From Streptomyces triticagri (GTDB lineage: Bacteria; Actinomycetota; Actinomycetes; Streptomycetales; Streptomycetaceae): a stretch of 64,000 bases of DNA. The notes under the pieces were generated by a model. The model made no database searches and was not told the DNA's origin. It was given only the letters and a program-made list of their open reading frames with translations. The stretch spans positions 62,001 to 126,000 of the forward strand of contig NZ_QUAK01000064.1 of the NCBI RefSeq assembly GCF_003429565.1, in the 5' to 3' direction. A program made the position numbers and the translations under genes. The first letter of the stretch is position 1. Every line of letters begins with the position of its first letter. Shown here one piece after another: positions 26,761 through 36,289 of this stretch.

Positions 26761-29700
26761 TCAGGTGCCGACGAGGGCGGTGAGCGCACCGACGGGGTCG
26801 TGGTCCGGGGTGCCGCGCGGCCACCAGTCGTCCCGGCCGGCTTCCGACTCGTACGGGTACCAGCGGCCGTCGCGGCCGAAACGGAGCTGGCGGTGCCCGC
26901 GCGGGTGGGTGAGGCGATTGCGCCAGGGGCGGAAGGCCGGGAAGTCGGCCGCGAGGAGCGCGGGCCGTGCCTGGTCGAAGGGGCCGGCCGGTGGGTCCCA
27001 CGGCTCGTCGAGCACGGCGAGCCCTTCGAGTCCGCCCTGCCGCCAGGCGGCGACGGCGCGGGCGAGCTCGCCCGGGGTCAGGCCGACGGCGGGGGCCAGC
27101 GACTCGTAGAGCGCACGGCCGGACGCGGTCAGGCCGGAACCGGGCCGGGCGGCGGCGATCCGCACCGCGTCCTGACGTGACGTCAACTCACCGACGGCAT
27201 CGGCACCGGTGGCGAGCAGCGCATGAGCGCGGGCGGCCGCGTCGGTGGCCAGCTGGTCGAGCGCGATCGGGTCGGGCCCGCCGTCCGCGGCGGGGTACGC
27301 GGGTGGTGATGCCGGGTGCGCGGGCACGGGCAGCGGGGGCGGCAGTGGTGGCAGGGTGCGGGGAGCGAACGCCTGCTTCGCCCGTACGCCGGGCCGGCGG
27401 TCGGCCGCGCCGGACGCGGAGCGGGCCGCCAACGTGGCGTTGCGCCGGGAGAGTTCGTCGAGCAGCTCGCGCTCGGTACGGCCGCGCAGCCGCAGCAGGA
27501 CGAAGGGGTCCTCGTCCAGGAGCCGGGCCGTGCGATAGCACAGTGCGGCGGCGTGCTTGCAGGGGTGGCCGGAGTCCGGGCACGAGCAGCTGGGCCTCAA
27601 CTCGCCGCGCCCCGGCAGCAGTTGCACTCCGCCGTCCGCCAGGGACTGCGGCAGTTCCTTGTCGAGCAGCGCGGCGATGTGTCCGGGCCGCTCGGCCGCG
27701 GCGGTGAGGAACCGCTCCCACTCGTCGTCGGACAGGACGCGCAGCTGCACCCTCGTCCGGTACGGGCGCGGCCTGCTCCCCTGCACATAGGCGATCACCT
27801 GTCCCGGGGACACGGTCACCGTCGCGACCTGTCCCTGCCCCTCGTACGCCCGCCCTCGCGCGAGCCGCCCCGCATCCATCGACTGGCTCTCGAGCGCCTG
27901 CACCCAGGCGTTGCCCCACCAGGTGCGGGCGAACGGGGAGTTGGCGCCGGGGATGTCCTGTCGTGGCCGGGGAGTATCGGATCCACGGCCGGAGGCACCC
28001 GCCTCGGCAGCGACCTCGGCAGCGACCTCGGCAGCCGGGGCGGCGTCCGGGGTGTCCGACCTGGCGTGATCGTCCAGGGCGGCGGCCTTGCCGGGCGGGG
28101 TGGTCTGGATCGACGGCGCGGTCTGGCTCGACGGGGCGGCGTCGCCGGGCCGGCCCGTCGTGTCGGGCGACGTGGCCGAAGGCGGCGGAACCGTCGGATG
28201 GGCCGAACCGGCGGAAGCCAAGGGGGCGTTCAGATCCGGAGGGGGCACACCCTGACCGTGTCGGCGAGGCGGCTCGGCGGAGGCGGTGCGGGCGGCAGCC
28301 GAATCTCCGGGGTCCGCGGCCGAATCCGTCGATTCAGCCGAGGCGTACGGGCCGGTCGGAGCCGCCAGGGCGGCGTTCACGTCGGCGGCGGCGACTTGGC
28401 CGTGTCGGGCAGCCGGCCCGAAGGAGGAGGCCGGGGCGGCCGAACTCCTCCCCGGACCGGACGAACCAGTCGGATCCGTCGGACCACTCGGATCCGCTGA
28501 ACCACTCGGATCCGCTGAACCAGCGGGATCGTCCGACGCCCCCGAATCAGTCGATGTCGCCCGGCCGGTCACGTCGGCGGAGCCGGACAACGCCCGTGAG
28601 TCGGACGGATCGGTCGACTCGTCCGACCCTGCCGAGCCGTCCCCGTCGTCGGTACGGGCGACCGGACCGCTTGAGGCGTCCGGCCTCGACGAGGAAGTGG
28701 GGGCAGCGGCCGAACTCCCCGATACCGACCGCCCCGTCGCGTCGGCGGCGTCGGGCAAGCCATGCGAGGCGGACAGGTCGGTCGAGGCTCCGCGGGCGGA
28801 CTCGGCACCACCCCGGGCACTCTCGGAGGGCGAACCGGTCCAGGTCTTGGCGGCAGTCGGAGCGGTCGGATCTGTCGAGTTCAGGGGTGTGGTGGCCGGT
28901 GCCGGCTGATCGTGGTCCGAGGTGGAGTCGTGCGCGGCGCCCCCGAGTGCGGTCGCGGCGGGGCCGAGGAGGCCGCCCATCCGTTCGACGCGGCCGGGAG
29001 CGGACTGGTCGGCGGCCGTGGCGGGACGGGGCTCCCACGGGGCGGGCCGCGCGCCGGACAGCGGGCCCGCCGGGTCGGTGGACGGATCACCGGCGTCCGG
29101 ATCACGGCCCGGCAGACCCTCGGCCACGTCGTCCCTCGGCCGCGCCGGGCGTAGCCGGGACTCCGTGCCCGCCGGCCGCCGCCGGGACCGACCCGGCTCA
29201 ACTCCCTTACGGGTCTTGGCGATCGCGGCTCTCGCACGGGCGGCCGGCGACTCCCCGGGCTCGTCCGGCGCCGAACCCTCCGCCCCGTCGGACTCCGCCT
29301 CCGTACCCGCGCGGGCAGCCACCGATGTGCCCTCGCCCTCCACTGATGACTCGTACGAAGCCGAGTCCGACCCGTCCTCGGGCTGCCGCGAGCGGTCGCC
29401 TCCCTCGCCGGCCGCTTCGGCCGCTTCGGCCGTACGACGCCGCGCCGCAAGTCGCGCTTCACGCAAGGCCTCCCGCGCGACATCGCCGGGACGACTCCCC
29501 GTGGTCCCCGTCGTACGTCCAGGACTGGCACCGTCTGCGCCCGGGGCGCCCCCGTCCGCCGTGCGAGCGCCTGCCGCGGGCGCCACGGCGGCCCTGGCCG
29601 CATCCGCGGGACGCGCGCCGCCCTCAACTGCCCCTGCCCCAGGCCCCGTCGAGCCGTACGACGACGCATCGGCCCTAGTGGACTCGCGAGCCCCGGCGTC

Positions 29701-29991
29701 GTCCGGTCCGACACCGGCTCCGGGTCCGCCTCGCGCCTCCGTCGCCGACGGCGCTGCGCTGCCGGCCCGACCACCAGCCGCGCCCGTGCCCGAACCGGTC
29801 CTCAGCGCCTCGTGCAGCGCACGCCGCGCCTGATCGGCGGGCCGCTCCCCCGCACCCTCGACCTGGCGCTCCTCCCGCACATCACCGGCCGTCGACTCCC
29901 CGAGCCGTCCTGGCTCAACATCCGAACCGGGCCCGGGCGCCCCCAGCCCGTCGTTGCGCGCGTCCGCTGCAGCTCGCTCAGGTCGTGTCAT
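26761..29991 (-). CDS. SWIM zinc-finger protein with very long disordered N-terminal region
   Basis: 1076 residues. Only the last ~400 look folded: PFARTWWGNAWVQALE (~680), then the SWIM finger CSCPDSGHPCKHAAALC (~800) and a helical C-terminus. The first ~680 residues are low-complexity Ala/Ser/Asp/Pro/Gly with D-P-S-G-type repeats and no hydrophobic core. SWIM proteins of this type are normally several hundred residues and paired with SNF2 helicases. Its ATG overlaps the helicase stop (ATGA at 29988-29991), so the two are coupled. The open frame continues far upstream, but there it shadows the helicase. Confidence 0.82.
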   Translation of the reverse strand: MTRPERAAADARNDGLGAPGPGSDVEPGRLGESTAGDVREERQVEGAGERPADQARRALHEALRTGSGTGAAGGRAGSAAPSATEARGGPGAGVGPDDAGARESTRADASSYGSTGPGAGAVEGGARPADAARAAVAPAAGARTADGGAPGADGASPGRTTGTTGSRPGDVAREALREARLAARRRTAEAAEAAGEGGDRSRQPEDGSDSASYESSVEGEGTSVAARAGTEAESDGAEGSAPDEPGESPAARARAAIAKTRKGVEPGRSRRRPAGTESRLRPARPRDDVAEGLPGRDPDAGDPSTDPAGPLSGARPAPWEPRPATAADQSAPGRVERMGGLLGPAATALGGAAHDSTSDHDQPAPATTPLNSTDPTAPTAAKTWTGSPSESARGGAESARGASTDLSASHGLPDAADATGRSVSGSSAAAPTSSSRPDASSGPVARTDDGDGSAGSDESTDPSDSRALSGSADVTGRATSTDSGASDDPAGSADPSGSADPSGPTDPTGSSGPGRSSAAPASSFGPAARHGQVAAADVNAALAAPTGPYASAESTDSAADPGDSAAARTASAEPPRRHGQGVPPPDLNAPLASAGSAHPTVPPPSATSPDTTGRPGDAAPSSQTAPSIQTTPPGKAAALDDHARSDTPDAAPAAEVAAEVAAEAGASGRGSDTPRPRQDIPGANSPFARTWWGNAWVQALESQSMDAGRLARGRAYEGQGQVATVTVSPGQVIAYVQGSRPRPYRTRVQLRVLSDDEWERFLTAAAERPGHIAALLDKELPQSLADGGVQLLPGRGELRPSCSCPDSGHPCKHAAALCYRTARLLDEDPFVLLRLRGRTERELLDELSRRNATLAARSASGAADRRPGVRAKQAFAPRTLPPLPPPLPVPAHPASPPAYPAADGGPDPIALDQLATDAAARAHALLATGADAVGELTSRQDAVRIAAARPGSGLTASGRALYESLAPAVGLTPGELARAVAAWRQGGLEGLAVLDEPWDPPAGPFDQARPALLAADFPAFRPWRNRLTHPRGHRQLRFGRDGRWYPYESEAGRDDWWPRGTPDHDPVGALTALVGT

Positions 29992-32888
29992 GTCGGTCTC
30001 CGCAGGGAGATCAGGTCGGACAGTTCGCTGTCGGTCAGCTCCGTGAGGGCCGATTCGCCGGAGCCGAGTACCGCATCCGCGAGGGCACGCTTGGCCACCA
30101 GCATCTCGGCGATACGGTCCTCCACCGTGCCCTCGGTGATGAGCCGGTGCACCTGTACGGGCTGGGTCTGCCCGATGCGGTACGCGCGGTCGGTGGCCTG
30201 CTCCTCGACGGCCGGGTTCCACCACCGGTCGAAGTGCACGACGTGGCCCGCGCGGGTGAGGTTCAGGCCCGTGCCGGCGGCCTTGAGGGAGAGCACCAGG
30301 ACCGGGGTCGTACCGCTCTGGAAACGGTCCACGAGATGCTCCCGCTGGGCGATCGGCGTACCGCCGTGCAGCACCTCCACGGGGATCGCCCGCGCGGCCA
30401 GATGCGCCTCGATGCGCTCGGCCATCCCCACGTACTGCGTGAAGACCAGGGCCGAGCCCTCCTCGGACAGGATCGTGTCGAGGAGCTCGTCGAGCAGCGC
30501 GAGCTTGCCGGAGCGCCGCGACGCGTCGGAGGTGGCCGCGCGAACGTCCGCCGCCCGCCCCGGCGTTGCCATCGGCAGGGGCTCCTTCAGGTACTGCGCC
30601 GGGTCGTTGCAGATCTGCTTCAGGGCGCCGAGGAGCCTCAGGACCAGGCCGCGCCGGGCGATGCCGTCGGCCGCCTCGATGGCCGCCATCGACTCGCGCA
30701 CCACCGCCTCGTACAGCGAGGCCTGCTCGCGGGTGAGGGCGACCGGGTGGTCGGTCTCGGTCTTCGGCGGCAGTTCGGGCACGATGCCGGGGTCGGACTT
30801 CTTGCGCCGCAGCAGGAACGGCCGTACGAGACGCGCAAGCCGCTGCACCGCCTCCTCGTCCTCGCCGCCCTCGACCGCGCGCGCATGCCGGGACCGGAAG
30901 GACTTCAGCGGGCCGAGCAGTCCCGGGGTCGTCCAGTCGAGGAGCGCCCACAGCTCCGAGAGGTTGTTCTCCACCGGGGTGCCGGTCAGTGCGACGCGGG
31001 CCGGGGCGGGCAGGGTGCGCAGGGCCTTCGCGGTCGCCGAGTACGGGTTCTTCACGTGCTGGGCCTCGTCTGCGACGACCATCCCCCAGCGCACCTCGGC
31101 GAGCCGGGTCGCGGCGCTGCGCATGGTGGCGTACGTGGTGAGGACGAAGCCGCCGTCGAGGCCGTCGAGTGTGCGACCCGCGCCGTGATAGCGGCGGACG
31201 GGGACGCCGGGGGCGAAGCGGGCGATCTCCCGCTGCCAGTTCGCCAGGAGGGAGGCCGGGCAGACCACCAGGGTGGGCTCGGGGCGGGCGCGGCGCAGGT
31301 GGAGGGCGATGAGGGTGACCGTCTTGCCGAGGCCCATGTCGTCGGCCAGGCAGCCGCCGAGGCCCAGTGAAGTCATCAGGTCCAGCCAGGCGAGGCCGCG
31401 GAGTTGGTAGTCCCGCAGCTCGGCGTGCAGTCCTGCCGGTGGCGGCGCGGGCGGCAGGTCGGCGGTGAGGCGGTCGCGGAGTGCGGCGAGCGCGCCGACC
31501 GGCACCGCCTCGACGCTCTCCCCGTCGACCTCCGCGGTGCCGGTGAGTGCGACGGACAGGGCGTCGACCGGGTCGAGCAGGCCCAACTCCCGTTTGCGGG
31601 CCTTGCGTACGAGGTCCGGGTCGACCAGCACCCAGCTGTCCCGGAGGCGGACCACGGGCCGGTGCGCATCGGCGAGTGCGTCCATCTCCGCCTCGCTCAG
31701 CGGATCGCCGCCGATCGCCAACTGCCAGCGGAACTCGAGGAGGCGGTCGGCCTCCAGGAAGCCCGTGCCGTCGGTGGAACTGCCCGGTGCGGGGCGCACC
31801 ACCGCGGAGGCGCTGAGGTCGCTCGCCAGGTCGCGGGGCCAGTGCACGGCGACCCCGGCGGCGGTGAGACGGCGGGCGGCGACGCCGAGGAGGTCGTACA
31901 ACTCGTCCTCGGACAGCGGGAGTACGGCTGCCGCGCCCTGCTCGACGAGGCGCTCGAGGGGCGGCCACACGCGGGCCGCGCGGCGCAGGGCAAGTGCGGC
32001 GTCGACTCTGGCGCGCGGCCCGAAGGCGGTCTCGCCCTCGCCCTCCCACAGGGCGGCGGCGTCGATCACCAGGGTGGGGTCGGCGAGGCTGTGCACCTGG
32101 ACCACGGCTGCGCCGGCGGTGCGCGCCGGGTCCTCGGAGCGGTCGAACAGGTCGTGTCCGGACAGGTCGAGGCGGAGCGAGATCCGGACGCCTGCGTCGA
32201 GCCCGGCGGCCGCCTCCGCCGCCCAGTCCCTGGCCGACGGCAGATGCTGCGCGGGGCGGGCGGCGAACGGTGCGCCGTACGCGTGGCGGGCGGCCGGGGT
32301 GCGCGGCAGGGTGTCGGCGACGGCGTCCAGGAACTCTCTGATCAGGGCCTCCGGCTCGGGGAGTTCGAGCGGCGTCGCATCCGGCAGTGGTACCGCGTGG
32401 CCCTCGGCGGGCAGGGCGGCGGCGACCGCGCGGAGCTGGGCGACCGACTCCGCGTCGAGCGGTCCTGCCCGCCAGGCGTCGTGGTCGTCGGCGGTGAGCC
32501 CGGGCAGGATGCGGCCGCCGGCGACGAGGGTCAGCGCGAGGCGGGCTGCGGCTGACAGGCAGGCGGCGGCCGGGTGGGCCGCGCTCCCCGGTCCGTGCCG
32601 CAGCAGCAGGGGCAGGGCGTCGGCCACGGAGAGGACGAGGGCGGGCACGGTGGCGCGGCGGACTCCGGGGCCGTGCGGGCGTACCACCGTCAGGTCCTCG
32701 GGCGCGGCCGTGCGCGGGGCGGCGGGCAGCGGGTGTCCGGACGGGTCCCAGAAGGCGACGCGGCCGTGCCGGGGCGGGTCGGCGGGCAGGAAGAGGGCGG
32801 CGAGACCGATCAGGCCGCCTGCCTCGCCGGCGGGCGGGGTCCCTACGGCGGCCGGCCGCACCGTCGTCGGCCCGGACTGCGCACTCAT
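29988..32888 (-). CDS. SNF2-family DEAD/DEAH-box helicase
   Basis: 966 residues. An N-terminal SNF2-associated domain (~1-470) precedes the two RecA lobes: motif I DDMGLGKTVTLIAL (~515), motif II VVADEAQHVKNP (~605), LTGTPVENNLSELWALLDW, QYVGMAERIEAHL and motif VI ATDRAYRIGQTQPVQVHRL (~880). These are double-stranded-DNA translocases; the bacterial subgroup paired with SWIM proteins has no firmly known role. GGAGG eight bases before ATG 32888 supports this start over the GTG at 32897. Confidence 0.9.
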   Translation of the reverse strand: MSAQSGPTTVRPAAVGTPPAGEAGGLIGLAALFLPADPPRHGRVAFWDPSGHPLPAAPRTAAPEDLTVVRPHGPGVRRATVPALVLSVADALPLLLRHGPGSAAHPAAACLSAAARLALTLVAGGRILPGLTADDHDAWRAGPLDAESVAQLRAVAAALPAEGHAVPLPDATPLELPEPEALIREFLDAVADTLPRTPAARHAYGAPFAARPAQHLPSARDWAAEAAAGLDAGVRISLRLDLSGHDLFDRSEDPARTAGAAVVQVHSLADPTLVIDAAALWEGEGETAFGPRARVDAALALRRAARVWPPLERLVEQGAAAVLPLSEDELYDLLGVAARRLTAAGVAVHWPRDLASDLSASAVVRPAPGSSTDGTGFLEADRLLEFRWQLAIGGDPLSEAEMDALADAHRPVVRLRDSWVLVDPDLVRKARKRELGLLDPVDALSVALTGTAEVDGESVEAVPVGALAALRDRLTADLPPAPPPAGLHAELRDYQLRGLAWLDLMTSLGLGGCLADDMGLGKTVTLIALHLRRARPEPTLVVCPASLLANWQREIARFAPGVPVRRYHGAGRTLDGLDGGFVLTTYATMRSAATRLAEVRWGMVVADEAQHVKNPYSATAKALRTLPAPARVALTGTPVENNLSELWALLDWTTPGLLGPLKSFRSRHARAVEGGEDEEAVQRLARLVRPFLLRRKKSDPGIVPELPPKTETDHPVALTREQASLYEAVVRESMAAIEAADGIARRGLVLRLLGALKQICNDPAQYLKEPLPMATPGRAADVRAATSDASRRSGKLALLDELLDTILSEEGSALVFTQYVGMAERIEAHLAARAIPVEVLHGGTPIAQREHLVDRFQSGTTPVLVLSLKAAGTGLNLTRAGHVVHFDRWWNPAVEEQATDRAYRIGQTQPVQVHRLITEGTVEDRIAEMLVAKRALADAVLGSGESALTELTDSELSDLISLRRPT

Positions 32889-33069
32889 GCTCGTCACCTC
32901 CTCCCCATCGGTCCGTCGTCACGCCGTCGCCCGGGTGGCAACGGCTGCGTCCGACTGTACGGAGGGGGTCTGACAACGACCGCGGATCGCCGTGTCCACG
33001 GCCGTGCGCCGGTGGTGGCACACCCCTTCGGCGGCCCGCGATCAGGGCTTGGCCATCAGGGCTCGGCGG

Positions 33070-33654
33070 TCAGGGCTTGGCGGTCGACACCACGTACACC
33101 ATGGGGCGCTCGGGATCCGTGCGGTTGACGGTGACGTCCTGGGTCGGCAGCGGGTCCTTCTGGGCGTGGGTGAGGCCCGACCACGGGCCCTCGCCCTTGA
33201 ACACCCAGCCGACGACCTTCTGGTCCCGCGGGCGGATGGTGATCCGGTCGTTCTTGAGTTCGTCCGCATCGGCGCCGATCCGGCCGAGGAACGTATCGAG
33301 CCCCTTCTCGGTGGTGCTGAACTGCACATACAGTCGGCTGGTGCGCCAGTTGTTCGTCTCGTAGTAGGCGACGCGCTGCGAGTACGCGGGGATCGGCACC
33401 TGGTACGTGCGCCGCTGGACCCGGGACGGCCAGCCCTCGGTGAGGCCGGTGGCGGACCACTTCGCCTCCTTGTCCCGGCCGCTGTCGCGGCTCTGACCCG
33501 CGGAGATGATCAGGTAGCCGGCCGGGATGCCGATGAGCAGCACGATGACGATCGCGGTGATCCACCGGCGGCGGATCATGTGCCGGCGGCCCTCGACGGG
33601 CGGGGCGGGCGGGGCGTCCGACGGTTTTGTCTGGTGGGGTACGGACGGCGTCAT
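33070..33654 (-). CDS. Single-pass membrane protein, unknown
   Basis: 194 residues. A Pro-rich cytoplasmic start and a basic RRRW precede one membrane helix (ITAIVIVLLIGIPAGYLII), then an extracytoplasmic domain of ~140 residues with no Cys. Family not recognised. Its ATG follows directly on the ROK kinase TAG, so the two are likely co-transcribed. Confidence 0.7.
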   Translation of the reverse strand: MTPSVPHQTKPSDAPPAPPVEGRRHMIRRRWITAIVIVLLIGIPAGYLIISAGQSRDSGRDKEAKWSATGLTEGWPSRVQRRTYQVPIPAYSQRVAYYETNNWRTSRLYVQFSTTEKGLDTFLGRIGADADELKNDRITIRPRDQKVVGWVFKGEGPWSGLTHAQKDPLPTQDVTVNRTDPERPMVYVVSTAKP

Positions 33655-34851
33655 CTACTGGTTTCCCTGGGAGGTGCTGCGGTTGGTGCGGCCGGAACGG
33701 AGTGCCTGGGCGCGGTCGTACCGTTCGTAGCGTTCGACGCGGCGGCGCTTGGCGCGCCGGAAGCGGCGGGCCACGAGGCGCGACAGGTCGGCCGCTCCGA
33801 CCATACCCGCCTCGGGGCCGAGCTGGGCTTTCACGATGCGTGCCTCGGGGCGGTAGCCGCGGCCGGTGAGGTGGCGGCGGAACGCGTCGCGGGCGGGTCC
33901 GATCAGCAGGTCGTCGGCGGCGCTGACGCCACCGCCGATCACGAAGCAGGAGGGGTCGAGGGCGGCGGCGAGGTTGGCGATGCCGACGCCGAGCCACTGG
34001 CCGATGTCCTGCAGGAGCTCCACGCACATCGCGTCGCCCTCGCGGGCGAGCTCGGTGATCAGCGGGCCGCTGATGTCGAGGACCTGGCCCTGGACCCGGT
34101 CGATGATGGTGTGGGCGACCGGCGAGTCCGCGCTCGCCAGCTCCCTCGCCTCTCTGACCAGGGCGTTCCCGGAGCTGTACTGCTCCCAGCAGCCGCGGTT
34201 GCCGCACGGGCAGCGATGTCCGCCCGGCACCACCTGCATGTGGCCGAACTCTCCGGCCACACCGAACTTCCCGCGCTTGACCTGGCCGTCCTCGAGGATC
34301 GCGCCGCCGATGCCGGTGCCGAGGGTGATCATCACGAGGTGGTCATCGCCGGCTCCGGCGCCGAAGCGCCACTCGGCCCAGGCGGCGGCGTTGGCGTCGT
34401 TGTCGACCATCACGGGGACGGCGAGCCGGGACTGCAGGGCGTCCCTCAGTGGTTCGTTGCGCCAGGACAGGTGGGGGGCGAACAGGACGCGGTTGCGGTC
34501 CGCGTCGACCCAGCCGGCCGCGCCGATGCCGACGGCGTGCACGTCGTGCCGGTCGGAGAGGTCGAGCACCAGCTCGCAGATGGTGTCCTCGACGACCTTG
34601 GGGCTCTTGGACTTGTCCGGGGTCTCGGTCCTGAGCTTCTCCAGGATCCTGCCGTCCGCGTCCACGACCCCGGCCATCACCTTCGTACCGCCGATGTCGA
34701 TGCCCACGGTGGGCACGCGGGGGGCGGAGAGGTGCGAGCGGCGCTCGCGCGCGGCGACCGTGCGCAGCACGGTTGCCCGTGCGGGGCCGATGGGGGCGCC
34801 GCGGGTTGCGCCGAGGGCGCGGGTCAGCGCGAGGTCGCGGTAGGTGCTCAT
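33655..34851 (-). CDS. ROK-family sugar kinase
   Basis: 398 residues. After a ~45-residue extension comes the ROK fold: VGIDIGGTKVMAGVVD (phosphate loop), VDNDANAAAWAEW (catalytic Asp), LGTGIGGAILEDG, EFGHMQV and the zinc signature CPCGNRGCWEQY. No helix-turn-helix, so it is a kinase (glucokinase-like) rather than a ROK repressor. The repeat-rich intergenic region and then the sugar importer lie upstream. Confidence 0.85.
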   Translation of the reverse strand: MSTYRDLALTRALGATRGAPIGPARATVLRTVAARERRSHLSAPRVPTVGIDIGGTKVMAGVVDADGRILEKLRTETPDKSKSPKVVEDTICELVLDLSDRHDVHAVGIGAAGWVDADRNRVLFAPHLSWRNEPLRDALQSRLAVPVMVDNDANAAAWAEWRFGAGAGDDHLVMITLGTGIGGAILEDGQVKRGKFGVAGEFGHMQVVPGGHRCPCGNRGCWEQYSSGNALVREARELASADSPVAHTIIDRVQGQVLDISGPLITELAREGDAMCVELLQDIGQWLGVGIANLAAALDPSCFVIGGGVSAADDLLIGPARDAFRRHLTGRGYRPEARIVKAQLGPEAGMVGAADLSRLVARRFRRAKRRRVERYERYDRAQALRSGRTNRSTSQGNQ

Positions 34852-35050
34852 CGGGGCGATTCTGCCTCACGGGCGGGGGCGCCCGCATTCGTGGTGTCTT
34901 TCCGGCGGGGGGCTCCGCCCCGCCGGAACGGGCGTCCTGCCGGTGTCCTGCCGCGTCGCGACGCCGGCTCCCCGGCCCCGTCCATCGCGGTCGTCCTTCA
35001 GCCCGGCGGCAGCCATCAGCCGTACTGCACCTTCAGCCCGGCTGCACCCT

Positions 35051-35122
35051 CCAGCCCCGCTGCACCGTCCTGCCCGCCGGCATCCACCAGCCCCGCTGCA
35101 CCGTCCTACCCGCCGGCATCCT
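35051..35122. repeat. 36-bp tandem duplication
   Basis: Two copies of a 36-base unit beginning CCAGCCCCGCTGCACC, at 35051 and 35087, differing at two positions. It runs directly into the 23-base repeat array. Confidence 0.85.
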
Positions 35123-35123
35123 C

Positions 35124-35395
35124 CAGCCCGTCCGGCGTTTGAGGACATCTTTCAGCCTGTCCGGCGTTTGAGGACATGTTTCAGCCCGTCCGGCGTTTGA
35201 GGACGAGGCCGCCAGGCCGATGCGGGGCCGCGGGACGCGGCGTTCAAAAAGCCACCGGCCCTGGCGGGCCTTGTCCTCAAACGCCGGACGGGCTGAATGT
35301 GGCCCTGGACGGGCCGACAGACGTCCTCAAACGCCGGACGGGCTGAATGTGGCCCTGGACGGGCCGACAGATGTCCTCAAACACCGGACAGGCTG
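35124..35395. repeat. Six-copy inverted array of a 23-bp Streptomyces-type intergenic repeat
   Basis: Three forward copies (35124-35146, 35153-35175, 35182-35204; spacing 29) of a 23-mer beginning CAGCCCGTCCGG and ending TTTGAGGAC, then three reverse-complement copies (35273-35295, 35323-35345, 35373-35395; spacing 50). Copies 2 and 6 share variant bases. The forward and reverse sets can fold into a long hairpin. I recognise the element as one that recurs in Streptomyces intergenic DNA; its function is not established to my knowledge. Confidence 0.85.
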
Positions 35396-35431
35396 ACATT
35401 GCCCCAGCCAGGCTGAAAGGAAAGGGCCGGA

Positions 35432-36289
35432 CTAGTCCGGAGTCGGCTCACCGCCGAGGTGAAGTGGCTTCGGTGCCCGCTCCAGTTCGTGGCTGAGCTC
35501 CTCGAGCTCGGAGCCACCGGCCATCTGGCGGGTGAGCTCGTCGAGATCGATCTCGGCGCGCAGATGGCTCCCGGCCATCGCCCCGCGTTTGAGGAGGACG
35601 AAGCGGTCCCCGACCAGGTACGCGTGGTGCGGGTTGTGCGTGATCAGCACGACCCCGAGCCCGGCGTCCCGCGCAGCGGCCACGTACTTGAGGACCACCC
35701 CGGACTGCTTCACGCCGAGCGCCGCGGTCGGCTCGTCGAGGACCAGGACCTTCGCCCCGAAGTACACCGCGCGGGCGATCGCGACGCACTGCCGCTCACC
35801 GCCGGACAGCGTGCCGATCGGCTGGTCGACGTCGCGCAGGTCGATGCCCATGCGAAGGAGTTCCTCGCGGGTGGTGCGCCGCATCCGCTCGACGTCCAGG
35901 GCCTTGAACGGGCCCCACCCGACCGTCGGCTCGGAGCCGAGGAAGAAGTTCCGCCAGACCGGCATCAGCGGGACGACGGCCAGGTCCTGGTAGACCGTGG
36001 CGATCCCGCGGTCCAGCGCGTCCCGCGGCTTGGTCAGCTGCGCCGGTTCGCCCTCGATGCGGAAGCTCCCCGCATCGTGCTCGTGCAGACCGGAGATGAT
36101 CTTGATGAGGGTGGACTTGCCGGCGCCGTTGTCGCCGAGGACGCAGGAGACCTCGCCCGCGTGCACGGTGAGCGAGACGCCTTCGAGGGCCCGGATGTTG
36201 CCGTAGTACTTACTGACGTCGTCCAGCTCGACGAGCGGCGTGGGCCGCTCGTCCTCGTCCCGGACGGTCTGCTCGGTCGCGGTCGTCAT
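35432..36289 (-). CDS. Sugar/polyol ABC transporter ATP-binding protein (FrcA-like)
   Basis: 285 residues, a single ATPase domain rather than the double domain of RbsA/XylG. Walker [11 protein letters not shown]-loop VYQDLAVV, signature [14 protein letters not shown], Walker [12 protein letters not shown], His switch ITHNP. It energises the adjacent permease. The ATG overlaps the permease stop by four bases. Confidence 0.9.
   Translation of the reverse strand: MTTATEQTVRDEDERPTPLVELDDVSKYYGNIRALEGVSLTVHAGEVSCVLGDNGAGKSTLIKIISGLHEHDAGSFRIEGEPAQLTKPRDALDRGIATVYQDLAVVPLMPVWRNFFLGSEPTVGWGPFKALDVERMRRTTREELLRMGIDLRDVDQPIGTLSGGERQCVAIARAVYFGAKVLVLDEPTAALGVKQSGVVLKYVAAARDAGLGVVLITHNPHHAYLVGDRFVLLKRGAMAGSHLRAEIDLDELTRQMAGGSELEELSHELERAPKPLHLGGEPTPD

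Larger units (their letters stand above)
34852..35431. other. Long intergenic region dominated by repeats
   Basis: No coding frame here looks real. The first ~170 bases should hold the ROK kinase promoter; the rest is a 36-base tandem duplication and six copies of a 23-base element. On the other side it follows the stop of the importer ATPase gene, so the palindromic part may end that operon's transcripts. Confidence 0.7.

Noticed and set aside
29992..33021. Upstream continuation of the SWIM-protein frame to a 2086-residue open frame
   Set aside because: This part is Arg/Pro/Gly-rich, runs in another frame under the SNF2 helicase, and the SWIM ATG couples neatly to the helicase stop.
35124..35395. 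Repeat array considered as a CRISPR
   Set aside because: Copies are in both orientations, the intervening sequences repeat too, and no cas genes are present.
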